The notes under the pieces were generated by a model. The model made no database searches, had not been told where the DNA came from, and saw only the letters and a list, made by a program, of their open reading frames with translations. A stretch of 14,550 bases of DNA from Oscillospiraceae bacterium (GTDB lineage: Bacteria; Bacillota_A; Clostridia; Oscillospirales; Oscillospiraceae): contig JAILOS010000069.1 in assembly GCA_024690695.1 (NCBI GenBank), positions 1-14,550 on the forward strand, written 5' to 3'. The first letter of the stretch is position 1; each line of letters opens with the position of its first letter. The position numbers and the translations under genes are program-made. This document shows positions 1-5,497 of this stretch, in pieces.

Positions 1-129
1 CTGAGCCCCTGCGGCGGCGGGGCCGTCCGAGGGACGGTCGGCGGCGAAGTCGATCACGCCCGGCAGCTTTTCCCGTTCGCGCCGCGTCAGCCGCTTCGTC
101 AGGCACAGCGCGCCGCCGCAGGGGCTCAG
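1..129. repeat. Perfect 19-bp inverted repeat, arms 1-19 and 111-129
   Basis: Bases 1-19 (ctgagcccctgcggcggcg) are the exact reverse complement of bases 111-129. The arms are 91 bases apart and lie inside the partial minus-strand gene. The left arm starts at base 1, so the repeat may be longer. A perfect 19-bp match at this distance is unlikely by chance even in GC-rich DNA. It may be a real fold or an assembly fold-back artefact at a contig end. Confidence 0.8.
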
Positions 130-285
130 CAGCCCGAGATAGGCGCTGCGCCCCTCTCCGCAGACCCAGAGCCGCAGCAGCCCCTCGCGCCGCGGACAAT
201 CGGCGCGGAAAACGCTGTACAGCCCCTCGCGCTCCTCGCGCAGGCGGCCGCAGCGCTCGCCGTCCAGCAGGATCGGAACCTCCGT
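1..285 (-). CDS. Partial hypothetical protein, probable ACG start, runs off left edge
   Basis: The minus strand is open from position 321 to the window edge, and 95 codons from 285 read as a plausible protein beginning with (T/M)EVPILLDGERCGRL and continuing with GLYSVFRADCPRREGLLRLWV. There is no in-frame ATG, GTG or TTG before this conserved-looking start. The best start is ACG at 285-283, seven bases after a G-rich Shine-Dalgarno-like GGGGGGTGA; an ATG-to-ACG change or a sequencing error would explain it. I do not recognise the family. It contains a leucine/arginine-rich beta-type pattern, a central SPCGGALCLTKRLTRRERE segment and no membrane segment. It lies downstream of mazF, separated by an intrinsic terminator. 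The C-terminal end seen here (DGPAAAGAQ) coincides with a 19-bp inverted repeat at the window edge and may not be the true sequence context. The gene is incomplete. Confidence 0.5.
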
Positions 286-300
286 GCGCTCACCCCCCCC

Positions 301-341
301 GAAAACAGAAATCCGCCCGGGTCATCGTATGACCCGGGCGG
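301..341 (-). terminator. Intrinsic terminator after mazF
   Basis: A perfect 13-bp stem (CCGCCCGGGTCAT at 313-325 against ATGACCCGGGCGG at 329-341) with a 3-base loop. Read on the minus strand it is followed by a T-rich stretch (ATTTCTGTTTTC). It sits 13 bases after the mazF stop codon, and its T-run directly abuts the G-rich ribosome binding site of the next minus-strand gene. Confidence 0.85.
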
Positions 342-353
342 ACGGCGTATGCG

Positions 354-701
354 CTATTTCAAGCCGAAGCTGACCGAGAGAGCGGCGTTGACGGCGTTCA
401 TCGTATCCTCGTCCAGACGCCCCATGCGCTCGCGCAGCCGGGATTTGTCCAGCGTCCGGATCTGCTCGAGCAGGATCACGCTGTCCCGGTTCAGGCCGGT
501 GCTCCGGCAGGAGAGCTCGATATGCGTCGGCAGCTTGGCCTTCCCGAGCTTGCTCGTGATGGCGGCCGCGATCACCGTGGGACTGTGCCGGTTGCCGGTG
601 TCGTTTTGTACGATCAGCACCGGGCGCGTGCCGCCCTGCTCGCTGCCGACCACCGGGCTCAGATCGGCGTAATAGATCTCGCCCCGTTTCACTGTAGCCA
701 T
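354..701 (-). CDS. mazF: MazF/NdoA-type endoribonuclease toxin
   Basis: A 115-residue protein, the usual length for the Firmicutes MazF/NdoA (EndoA) toxin, a sequence-specific single-strand mRNA endonuclease. It has the family signature in order: [52 protein letters not shown] and [14 protein letters not shown]. The start at 701 is chosen because GGAG lies 8 bases upstream and because family members begin M..VKRG; an upstream ATG at 734 has no ribosome binding site. MazF is normally encoded just after its antitoxin (MazE/NdoAI). Here the gene upstream is the divergent LCP gene, and the 148-base gap has no small antitoxin ORF that I can support, so the toxin is solitary in this window. A strong terminator follows. 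Confidence 0.93.
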   Translation of the reverse strand: MATVKRGEIYYADLSPVVGSEQGGTRPVLIVQNDTGNRHSPTVIAAAITSKLGKAKLPTHIELSCRSTGLNRDSVILLEQIRTLDKSRLRERMGRLDEDTMNAVNAALSVSFGLK

Positions 702-817
702 GTGTTTCACTCCGCGTTTTGTGGTCTGATCCATTCTATGTAGGACCGGAACTATTCTCCCACGGCGGAGAGGAAAATATACCTCCGCTTTTCGAGCGCG
801 GTTTCGGAAGGGGCCGG

Positions 818-846
818 TTCTAAAAAGGCCGCGTTCGGGATATACT
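818..846 (+). promoter_or_regulatory. Weak candidate sigma-A promoter for the LCP gene
   Basis: A good -10 box, TATACT (841-846), lies 36 bases before the start codon. The -35 position at the right spacing (TTCTAA, 818-823, spacer 17) matches poorly, so this is tentative. Nothing convincing was found for mazF on the other strand of this gap. Confidence 0.35.
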
Positions 847-882
847 GATCGGGAGAACTACCAAAGGAAAGGCGAAGAAAAC

Positions 883-2004
883 ATGGACAGGAAAAAATCG
901 GGCCGCCTGCGCCTCGCGGGGATCGTCCTCGGCGTGATCGCGCTGGCCCTGCTGATCGCGGCCGCGGTCGACCTCGCCGGACAGGAGCCGCCGAAGCTCG
1001 CGGAGGACCCGCCGGTGTTTCCGGACGATCCGCCGCTGCTTCTTGAGGGGCCGGCCGCGGAGGAGCCCGTCGAGGAGCCCGGCGAAGAGGCCGGGGCGGA
1101 GCCCGGGGAGGAGGCCGTGCCGGCGGTCGCGCGCGTCGGCGGCGAGCGCAGCCGGCAGGTGTACACGCTCCTGCTCGTCGGCAGCGACGACGGCAACGGC
1201 AACACGGACACGATCATCGTCGCGCGGCTCGACGCGGCGGCGCACACGCTGCGCTTTGTCAGCATCCCGCGCGACACGCTGGCGAATATCGACATGCGCA
1301 ACACCCGGCGCATCAACGCGGTCTATGCCGGCGTAAAAAATTCCGGCGGCGACGGCATCGAGGGGCTCAAGCAGGAGATCCGCAAGCTCACGGGCTTCAC
1401 CGTGGACTGCTATCTGCTGATCGACCTGCGCGTTTTCATCGAGGCGATCGACCTGATCGGCGGCGTGGACTTCGACGTGCCGCAGGCGATGCACTACGAC
1501 GACGACGCGCAGGATCTGCACATCCATCTGGAGCCGGGGCCGCAGCGGCTCAGCGGCGAGCAGGCGATGGGCCTGGTGCGCTTCCGCTCCGGCTATCCCA
1601 ACGCCGACCTCGGCCGCGTGGACATGCAGCAGCGCTTCCTGCGCGCGGCCGCCGCGCAGTTTATCAGCCTCGGGACGGTGCCGCATCTCGGCGAGCTGAC
1701 GAAGCTGCTGGCCGAGAACACGGAGACCGACCTCTCGGACAGCAACATCCGCTACCTCGCGCGCCAGCTACTGCTGTGCCGGAGCGAGGACATCCGCGCC
1801 GCTACGATGCCGGTGCGGCCGATCACGGTCAGGGGCGCAAGCTACGTGCTCGTGGAGCTGGAGCCCTGGCTGGAGATGGTCAACGAATACCTCAACCCCT
1901 ATACCGAGCCCGTGACACGCGAGAACGTCGACATCGTCACGCTCGACGCCTCCGGCTTTCACGCGACCGGCGGCAAGCTGCGCGGCGCCTGGTTTTTCGA
2001 TTGA
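883..2004 (+). CDS. LytR-CpsA-Psr (LCP) family cell-wall glycopolymer ligase
   Basis: A 373-residue membrane-anchored protein. Residues 1-7 are basic, 11-31 form one membrane segment, and 33-80 are a Pro/Glu-rich acidic linker. The LCP domain fills about 93-330. Family landmarks are LLLVGSDDGNGNTDTIIVARLD (split: LLLVGSDD 97-103, TDTIIVARLD 108-117), VSIPRDT (126-132), INAVYAG (144-150), IGGVDFDVP (192-200) and QRLSGEQAMGLVRFR (221-235) with the following DLGRVDMQQRF. LCP enzymes transfer undecaprenyl-linked glycopolymers such as teichoic acid or capsule to peptidoglycan outside the cell. The aspartates and arginines used for pyrophosphate binding appear to be kept. An AAGGAAAGGCG stretch precedes the ATG. 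It stands alone, with spore genes following under their own promoter. Confidence 0.9.
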   Translation: MDRKKSGRLRLAGIVLGVIALALLIAAAVDLAGQEPPKLAEDPPVFPDDPPLLLEGPAAEEPVEEPGEEAGAEPGEEAVPAVARVGGERSRQVYTLLLVGSDDGNGNTDTIIVARLDAAAHTLRFVSIPRDTLANIDMRNTRRINAVYAGVKNSGGDGIEGLKQEIRKLTGFTVDCYLLIDLRVFIEAIDLIGGVDFDVPQAMHYDDDAQDLHIHLEPGPQRLSGEQAMGLVRFRSGYPNADLGRVDMQQRFLRAAAAQFISLGTVPHLGELTKLLAENTETDLSDSNIRYLARQLLLCRSEDIRAATMPVRPITVRGASYVLVELEPWLEMVNEYLNPYTEPVTRENVDIVTLDASGFHATGGKLRGAWFFD

Positions 2005-2029
2005 CGGGCGAAAACGAAGGAGCGGCGAC

Positions 2030-2058
2030 GTATGCCGGCGCTCTTTCTGCGCATACTA
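2030..2058 (+). promoter_or_regulatory. Candidate sigma-G (forespore) promoter for spoVAD-spoVAE
   Basis: In the 86-base gap before spoVAD, GTATG (2030-2034) and CATACTA (2052-2058) are separated by 17 bases. These match the known sigma-G -35 (GHATR) and -10 (CATWMTA) consensus, and the spoVA operon of Bacillus is a classic sigma-G target. No sigma-A promoter is visible in the gap. The assignment rests on consensus plus gene function. Confidence 0.65.
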
Positions 2059-2090
2059 TCCCCGAAAAAGAACGGCGGAGGGGTTTTGCC

Positions 2091-3107
2091 ATGAACAAAC
2101 GCACGGGGAAGCAGACGCTGCTGCTGCCCACGGCGCCGACGGCTTTCGGCTGGGCGGGCGTCGTCGGCGAAAAGGAGGGGCAGGGGCCGCTGCGCGCCTG
2201 CTTCGACGTCATCTCCGAGGACTCGCGCTTCGGTGAGAAGACCTGGGAGAAGGCCGAGAGCCGCATGCTGCGCACCTGCTTCGAGCTGGCCTGCAGCAAG
2301 GGCGGCGTCGCGCCGGGCGAGCTGGACGCGGTGTTCTCCGGCGATCTGCTGAACCAGTGCATCAGCTCCGCCTTTGCGATGAAGGACAGCCGCCTGCCCT
2401 ATCTGGGCCTCTACGGGGCCTGCTCGACGATGGCCGAGGGGCTGGCGCTGGCGGCGCTGCTGGTGGACGGCGGCTATGCGCGCGCCGCCGGGGCGGTCAC
2501 CGGCTCGCATTTCTGCTCGGCGGAGCGGCAGTACCGCTATCCGCTGGAGTACGGCGGCACGCGCCCGCCGACGGCCCAGTGGACGGTCACCGGCGCGGGC
2601 GCGGTGCTGCTGCGTCCGGGCGGAGCCGGGCCGAAGGTCACCCACGTCACCTTCGGCCGCATCGTCGACGCCGGGATCAAGGACGCCAACGACATGGGCG
2701 CGGCGATGGCCCCGGCGGCCTACGACACGATCCGGGCGCATCTGGCCGACACCAGCCGCAGCCCGCAGGACTACGACGCGATCTTCACCGGCGACCTCGG
2801 GGCGCTCGGGCGCGATCTTCTGCAGCGGCTGTTTCGGCAGGACGGCGTCGAGCTCGACTGCCGGCTGATGGACTGCGGCGTGCTGCTCTTCGACCGGAAC
2901 ACGCAGGGCGTGAACGCCGGCGGCTCGGGCTGCGGCTGCAGCGCCTCGGTGCTGGGAGCGCACATCCTGCGCGGCATGGAAAACGGCGTGTGGCGGCGGG
3001 TGCTCTTTGCGGCGACCGGCGCGCTGATGAGCCCGCTGACGGCGCAGCAGGGCAGCAGCATCCCGGGCGTCTGCCATGCCGTGGCGATCGAATACGGAGA
3101 GGGATAA
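2091..3107 (+). CDS. spoVAD: Stage V sporulation protein AD (dipicolinate-binding)
   Basis: A 338-residue protein with a thiolase/KAS-like fold, the same length as Bacillus SpoVAD. SpoVAD is a peripheral protein of the spore inner membrane that binds dipicolinic acid and serves the SpoVA channel during uptake in sporulation and release in germination. Recognisable segments are TAPTAFGWAGVVGEKEGQGP (13-32), FSGDLLNQCISSAFAMKD (82-99), GLYGACSTMAEGLALAALLV (106-125) and GSHFCSAERQYRYPLEYGG (138-156). The start at 2091 is chosen for the GGAGGGG 7 bases upstream; the frame is open further upstream, but that part overlaps the LCP gene. It abuts spoVAE with no gap (TAA directly followed by ATG). 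Confidence 0.96.
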   Translation: MNKRTGKQTLLLPTAPTAFGWAGVVGEKEGQGPLRACFDVISEDSRFGEKTWEKAESRMLRTCFELACSKGGVAPGELDAVFSGDLLNQCISSAFAMKDSRLPYLGLYGACSTMAEGLALAALLVDGGYARAAGAVTGSHFCSAERQYRYPLEYGGTRPPTAQWTVTGAGAVLLRPGGAGPKVTHVTFGRIVDAGIKDANDMGAAMAPAAYDTIRAHLADTSRSPQDYDAIFTGDLGALGRDLLQRLFRQDGVELDCRLMDCGVLLFDRNTQGVNAGGSGCGCSASVLGAHILRGMENGVWRRVLFAATGALMSPLTAQQGSSIPGVCHAVAIEYGEG

Positions 3108-3476
3108 ATGGACGTTTTTCTGGATTATCTGAAGGTTTTCGCGGTGGGCGGGGCGCTGTGCGCGATCGGCCAGATCCTGATCGACAAGACCCGCCTGAGC
3201 CCCGCGCGCATCCTCACGGCCTACGTGCTGGCGGGGCTGGTGCTCGGTGCGCTGGGCGTCTACCGCCCGCTGATCGACTTTGCCGGGGCGGGGGCGAGCG
3301 TGCCGCTGACGGGCTTCGGCTGCCTGCTGGCCGAGGGCGTGCGCGAGGCCGTGGCCGAAAAGGGGCTGCTCGGAGCCTTTACCGGCGGCTTTACCGCGGC
3401 CGCCGGCGGCCTGTGCGCGGCGGTGTTCTTCGGCTTTCTCACGGCCCTGCTCTTCAAGCCCGGCGACAAGAATTAG
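3108..3476 (+). CDS. spoVAE: Stage V sporulation protein AE (SpoVAEb type)
   Basis: A 122-residue hydrophobic protein with about four membrane segments and the family pattern VGGALCAIGQILIDKTRLSP near the N-terminus. SpoVAE works with SpoVAC and SpoVAD in moving calcium-dipicolinate across the spore inner membrane. Its ribosome binding site (GGAGAGGG) lies inside the end of spoVAD, so the two are probably translationally coupled. The usual order is spoVAC-spoVAD-spoVAE; spoVAC is absent here. A strong terminator follows. Confidence 0.94.
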   Translation: MDVFLDYLKVFAVGGALCAIGQILIDKTRLSPARILTAYVLAGLVLGALGVYRPLIDFAGAGASVPLTGFGCLLAEGVREAVAEKGLLGAFTGGFTAAAGGLCAAVFFGFLTALLFKPGDKN

Positions 3477-3499
3477 CCGGCTTCGCCGCCCCGCAGCAC

Positions 3500-3539
3500 A
3501 AAAAACCCCGCGGATGCGAAAGCATCCGCGGGGTTTTTT
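3500..3539. terminator. Bidirectional terminator between spoVAE and rpsR
   Basis: A perfect 12-bp stem (CCCCGCGGATGC 3506-3517 with GCATCCGCGGGG 3522-3533) closes on a GAAA tetraloop. Six A bases precede it and six T bases follow it, so it can end transcription from both convergent operons. Confidence 0.93.
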
Positions 3540-3553
3540 ACGTTTGTTGCCGA

Positions 3554-3793
3554 TCAGTCGAGAACGTAGGGCAGCAGAGCGATCTGGCGGGAACGCTTGA
3601 TCGCCTCGGTCAGCTCGCGCTGATGCATCGCGCACACGCCGGTGGTGCGGCGGGGCAGGATCTTGCCGCGCTCGGAGAGGAAGCGGCGGAGCTTCGCGGT
3701 GTCCTTGTAATCGATGAACGTGGCCTTGTCCACGCAGAACTGGCAAACCTTGCGGCGTTTGCGGTTCTTGGGATTGGTTTTATCGAAAGCCAA
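3554..3793 (-). CDS. rpsR: 30S ribosomal protein S18, zinc-binding form
   Basis: A 79-residue S18. It carries Cys17-x2-Cys20 and Cys54-x2-His57, the probable zinc site of the C+ form of S18, and the conserved YKD...[15 protein letters not shown] core. S18 pairs with S6 on the platform of the 30S subunit. The start codon is TTG at 3793-3791, eight bases after AAGGAGGA; no in-frame ATG is available. It is the last gene of rpsF-ssb-rpsR, 24 bases after ssb, the standard bacterial order. Confidence 0.97.
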   Translation of the reverse strand: MAFDKTNPKNRKRRKVCQFCVDKATFIDYKDTAKLRRFLSERGKILPRRTTGVCAMHQRELTEAIKRSRQIALLPYVLD

Positions 3794-3817
3794 AGTGATG
3801 TCCTCCTTATCGTAGTA

Positions 3818-4303
3818 TCAGAACGGCAGATCGCCGTCGTCCTCGCCGAGATCGGCGAAGGGAGAAGCGCCGGTGTTCACGGCGCGGGGCGCCTCGTAGG
3901 CGCTGCGGCCGGGATCCGCGCTGCGGGGAGCTTCGCGGCTGAAACGGCCCTGGTCGGAGCTTTCGCCGCTGCTGTCGCGGCGGCTGCTCTCGCCGAAGTA
4001 CACGTTGTCGGCGACGATTTCCCAGTTCACGCGGTTGTTGCCCTCGCGGTCCTGCCACTTGCGCGACTGCAGGCGGCCGGAGACCACGATCATGCTTCCC
4101 TTGTGGAAATACTTGCTGACGAACTCGGCCGTGGAGCGCCAGGCGCTGCAGTCGATGAAATCGGTCTGCTTCTCGCCGCCGTCGCGTCCGCCGAAGTCGC
4201 GGTCGACCGCGACGGTGAAGGACGCCACCGGCGTCTGGCTCTGGGTGTAGCGCAGCTCGGGATCGCGGGTCAGCCGACCCATGATGACAATGTGGTTGAG
4301 CAT
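3818..4303 (-). CDS. ssb: Single-stranded DNA-binding protein
   Basis: A 161-residue SSB. The N-terminal OB-fold (about 1-105) starts MLNHIVIMGRLTRDPELRYT and includes FIDCSAWRSTAEFVSKYFHKGS. A Ser/Arg/Pro-rich linker follows, in which the string EAPR occurs twice, and the acidic tip DDGDLPF binds repair and replication partners. SSB protects single-stranded DNA in replication, repair and recombination. The start at 4303 has AAGGAG 6 bases upstream; that ribosome binding site overlaps the rpsF stop codon, which suggests coupled translation. Confidence 0.97.
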   Translation of the reverse strand: MLNHIVIMGRLTRDPELRYTQSQTPVASFTVAVDRDFGGRDGGEKQTDFIDCSAWRSTAEFVSKYFHKGSMIVVSGRLQSRKWQDREGNNRVNWEIVADNVYFGESSRRDSSGESSDQGRFSREAPRSADPGRSAYEAPRAVNTGASPFADLGEDDGDLPF

Positions 4304-4313
4304 GTGCCGCTCC

Positions 4314-4610
4314 TTATTCCGCGCGCATCGTGATCAGACGACGCAGGATACCATCGGTGATGCCGAGGATACGGTCCAGCTCGGCCGGGAATTCGGGGCC
4401 GCTCGTGAACTTCATCAGCACGTAGGTACCTTCGGTCAGGTAGTTGATTTCGTAAGCGAGCTTGCGCTTACCCATCTCCTCCAGCTCCTCCAGCGTACCA
4501 TTCGCTTCCACAAGTGCCTTGAACTTCTCGACGACAGCCGCGGTCTCTTCCTCGCTGAGGTTGGGATTGATGATGTACATCACTTCGTACTTTTCGCTTG
4601 CTTTTGCCAT
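4314..4610 (-). CDS. rpsF: 30S ribosomal protein S6
   Basis: A 98-residue S6 with the expected KYEVMYIINPNLSEEE start, GKRKLAYEI and EGTYVLMKFTS segments and the DRILGITDGILRRLI helix. S6 binds S18 as a heterodimer on the 30S platform. An ideal AAGGAGGTG lies 5 bases before the ATG. It is the first gene of rpsF-ssb-rpsR and is preceded by a sigma-A promoter and a structured leader. Confidence 0.97.
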   Translation of the reverse strand: MAKASEKYEVMYIINPNLSEEETAAVVEKFKALVEANGTLEELEEMGKRKLAYEINYLTEGTYVLMKFTSGPEFPAELDRILGITDGILRRLITMRAE

Positions 4611-4629
4611 GGTTGCACCTCCTTCTGGT

Positions 4630-4684
4630 CTTGTGGCCCCCGCTCTCGGGCGGGAGCAAGGATATTGTGCCTGTACGGACAGGC
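4630..4684 (-). promoter_or_regulatory. Structured 5' leader of rpsF, candidate S6:S18 autoregulatory site
   Basis: On the minus strand the leader can form two hairpins. The first is GCCTGT-CCGT-ACAGGC (4684-4669). The second is a longer stem, GCTCCCGC with GCGGGGGC around a CCGAGA loop, with an outer CTT/AAG extension (4660-4630). Both loops contain CCG. Autogenous control of rpsF operons by the S6:S18 complex through a leader structure with a conserved CCG is known in bacteria; assigning this leader to it is inference, since the consensus was not aligned. Confidence 0.45.
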
Positions 4685-4690
4685 CATATT

Positions 4691-4718
4691 ATTATACCGG
4701 CTTTTTGCGGAAAGTCAA
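4691..4718 (-). promoter_or_regulatory. Sigma-A promoter of rpsF-ssb-rpsR
   Basis: On the minus strand TTGACT (4718-4713) and TATAAT (4696-4691) are separated by 16 bases. This near-consensus promoter gives a leader of roughly 75 bases before rpsF, as fits a highly expressed ribosomal operon. Confidence 0.85.
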
Positions 4719-4764
4719 GCCCTTTTTGCCGTTTTTTTCACGGCAGATCCGCGCAAAAAAACGC

Positions 4765-4827
4765 TTAAGGCTCGCGGCGCATTCCCTGCGCCGTGAGGAT
4801 GACAGGCCGGGCCGGGCGGCGGCGAAG
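4765..4827 (-). pseudogene. Possible eroded 3' end of a second GH13 amylase gene
   Basis: On the minus strand these codons read RPARPVILTAQGMRREP followed by TAA. The end of the amylase encoded at 5498-6802 reads EGRPIVFTAPGMRPL followed by a stop. Over 27 bases covering the ILTAQGMR/VFTAPGMR codons only three differ, and the copy keeps frame, orientation and a stop just after the match. No longer reading frame with amylase similarity is visible further upstream, and the region runs into the promoter of the next plus-strand gene. A short duplicated remnant is the simplest reading. The segment also folds into an 11-bp hairpin (4771-4781 with 4787-4797). Confidence 0.4.
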
Positions 4828-4848
4828 TCTGCCGGGATGCAGAAAGGA

Positions 4849-4877
4849 TTGCGTTTTTCGAGGGAGAATGATAAGAT
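4849..4877 (+). promoter_or_regulatory. Extended -10 sigma-A promoter of the zinc-ribbon membrane protein
   Basis: TTGCGT (4849-4854) and TAAGAT (4872-4877) are 17 bases apart, with TG at 4869-4870 forming an extended -10. Transcription would start near 4884, which rules out the in-frame ATG at 4876 and supports the start at 4912. Confidence 0.6.
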
Positions 4878-4911
4878 GAGCGTGAAATCGAAAAGGAAAG
4901 GGCGCTTACAA

Positions 4912-5433
4912 ATGAGTAAAATTGTGAGAGGCATTTTGCTGATGCTGGCCGGGCTCCTCGCGCTGTACTATGCGGGCGTGATGAAAAATACGGGCGCGGG
5001 AAGCCGCGTTTACAGCGAGCGCTACGGGGGCGACGCCTACACGGGGATCCAGAACGCGGCGGCGGATACGGCGAACAACCTTGTGGATCTGATCAAAACG
5101 GAGCAGAAGGGCTTCGGCGCGCTGCTGGCGGTGGCCGGGCTGGCTCTCTGCGCGGGAGGCGCAGGAGACCTTGCGGAAGCGTTCGCTGCGCGAAAGAAAC
5201 CGGAAGACGGGAGAGAAAGGCCCGCCGCTCCAAGCAGGGAAAAGACCGTTCCCGAGGACGATGAGCCCGAGGACGACGCCCTGTACGAGGTGATCTGCCC
5301 GGTTTGCGGCAGGAAGACCTGGCTGGATGAGACTGAGCTGGGCAAGGGCGCGGTCAAATGCCGGGGCTGCGGAGAGCTGCTGGAGTTTGACTTCGGCGAG
5401 GAATCCGAAGAAGAGAAGAACGAAGCAACGTAA
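4912..5433 (+). CDS. Two-pass membrane protein with C-terminal zinc ribbon
   Basis: A 173-residue protein of unknown function. Membrane segments lie at about 5-23 and 67-85, with a short exterior loop between them. An acidic, charged linker (92-124) is followed by a zinc ribbon with Cys129-x2-Cys132 and Cys150-x2-Cys153, ending LLEFDFGEES. The positive residues after the second membrane segment (ARKK) put the zinc ribbon in the cytoplasm. The ribbon closely matches the one in the CD1247-like protein at 6880-7350 (YEVICPVCG/YDVTCPSCG; CGELLEFDF/CGEALEFDL). The start at 4912 follows AAAGGAAAGGG; an in-frame ATG at 4876 (adding MSVKSKRKGRLQ) is possible but overlaps the promoter. It is a single-gene unit ended by the hairpin at 5442-5481. 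Confidence 0.8.
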   Translation: MSKIVRGILLMLAGLLALYYAGVMKNTGAGSRVYSERYGGDAYTGIQNAAADTANNLVDLIKTEQKGFGALLAVAGLALCAGGAGDLAEAFAARKKPEDGRERPAAPSREKTVPEDDEPEDDALYEVICPVCGRKTWLDETELGKGAVKCRGCGELLEFDFGEESEEEKNEAT

Positions 5434-5441
5434 GACAAACG

Positions 5442-5481
5442 GCAAACGCCCCTCTGCGGTTTTCGGCAGAGGGGCGTTTGC
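5442..5481. terminator. Bidirectional terminator between the convergent zinc-ribbon and amylase genes
   Basis: A perfect 16-bp stem (GCAAACGCCCCTCTGC 5442-5457 with GCAGAGGGGCGTTTGC 5466-5481) around an 8-base loop. The T-rich parts (GTTTGCTGTTG, and on the minus strand GTTTGCCGTTTG) are weak, but the placement between two convergent genes supports the call. Confidence 0.75.
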
Positions 5482-5497
5482 TGTTGAAAAAGCGAGA

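Noticed and set aside
293..325. G8 tract as a phase-variable or frameshifted start for the leftmost gene, using an ATG at 325-323
   Set aside because: That ATG lies inside the mazF terminator stem and has no ribosome binding site, and the G-rich run itself reads as a Shine-Dalgarno site for a start at 285.
764..788. Short dyad GCGGAG...CTCCGC between mazF and the LCP gene as a toxin-antitoxin operator
   Set aside because: Six base pairs with a 12-base gap resemble ribosome-binding-like sequence, and no antitoxin gene supports autoregulation.
820..1686. Long minus-strand open frame of 288 codons opposite the LCP gene
   Set aside because: It is Arg/Ala/His-rich mirror coding caused by high GC, has no start signal and runs through a clearly conserved LCP gene.
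1959..3746. A 595-codon minus-strand frame opposite spoVAD-spoVAE
   Set aside because: It crosses a terminator and part of rpsR in another frame, and its composition is typical of a shadow frame; spoVAD and spoVAE are certain.
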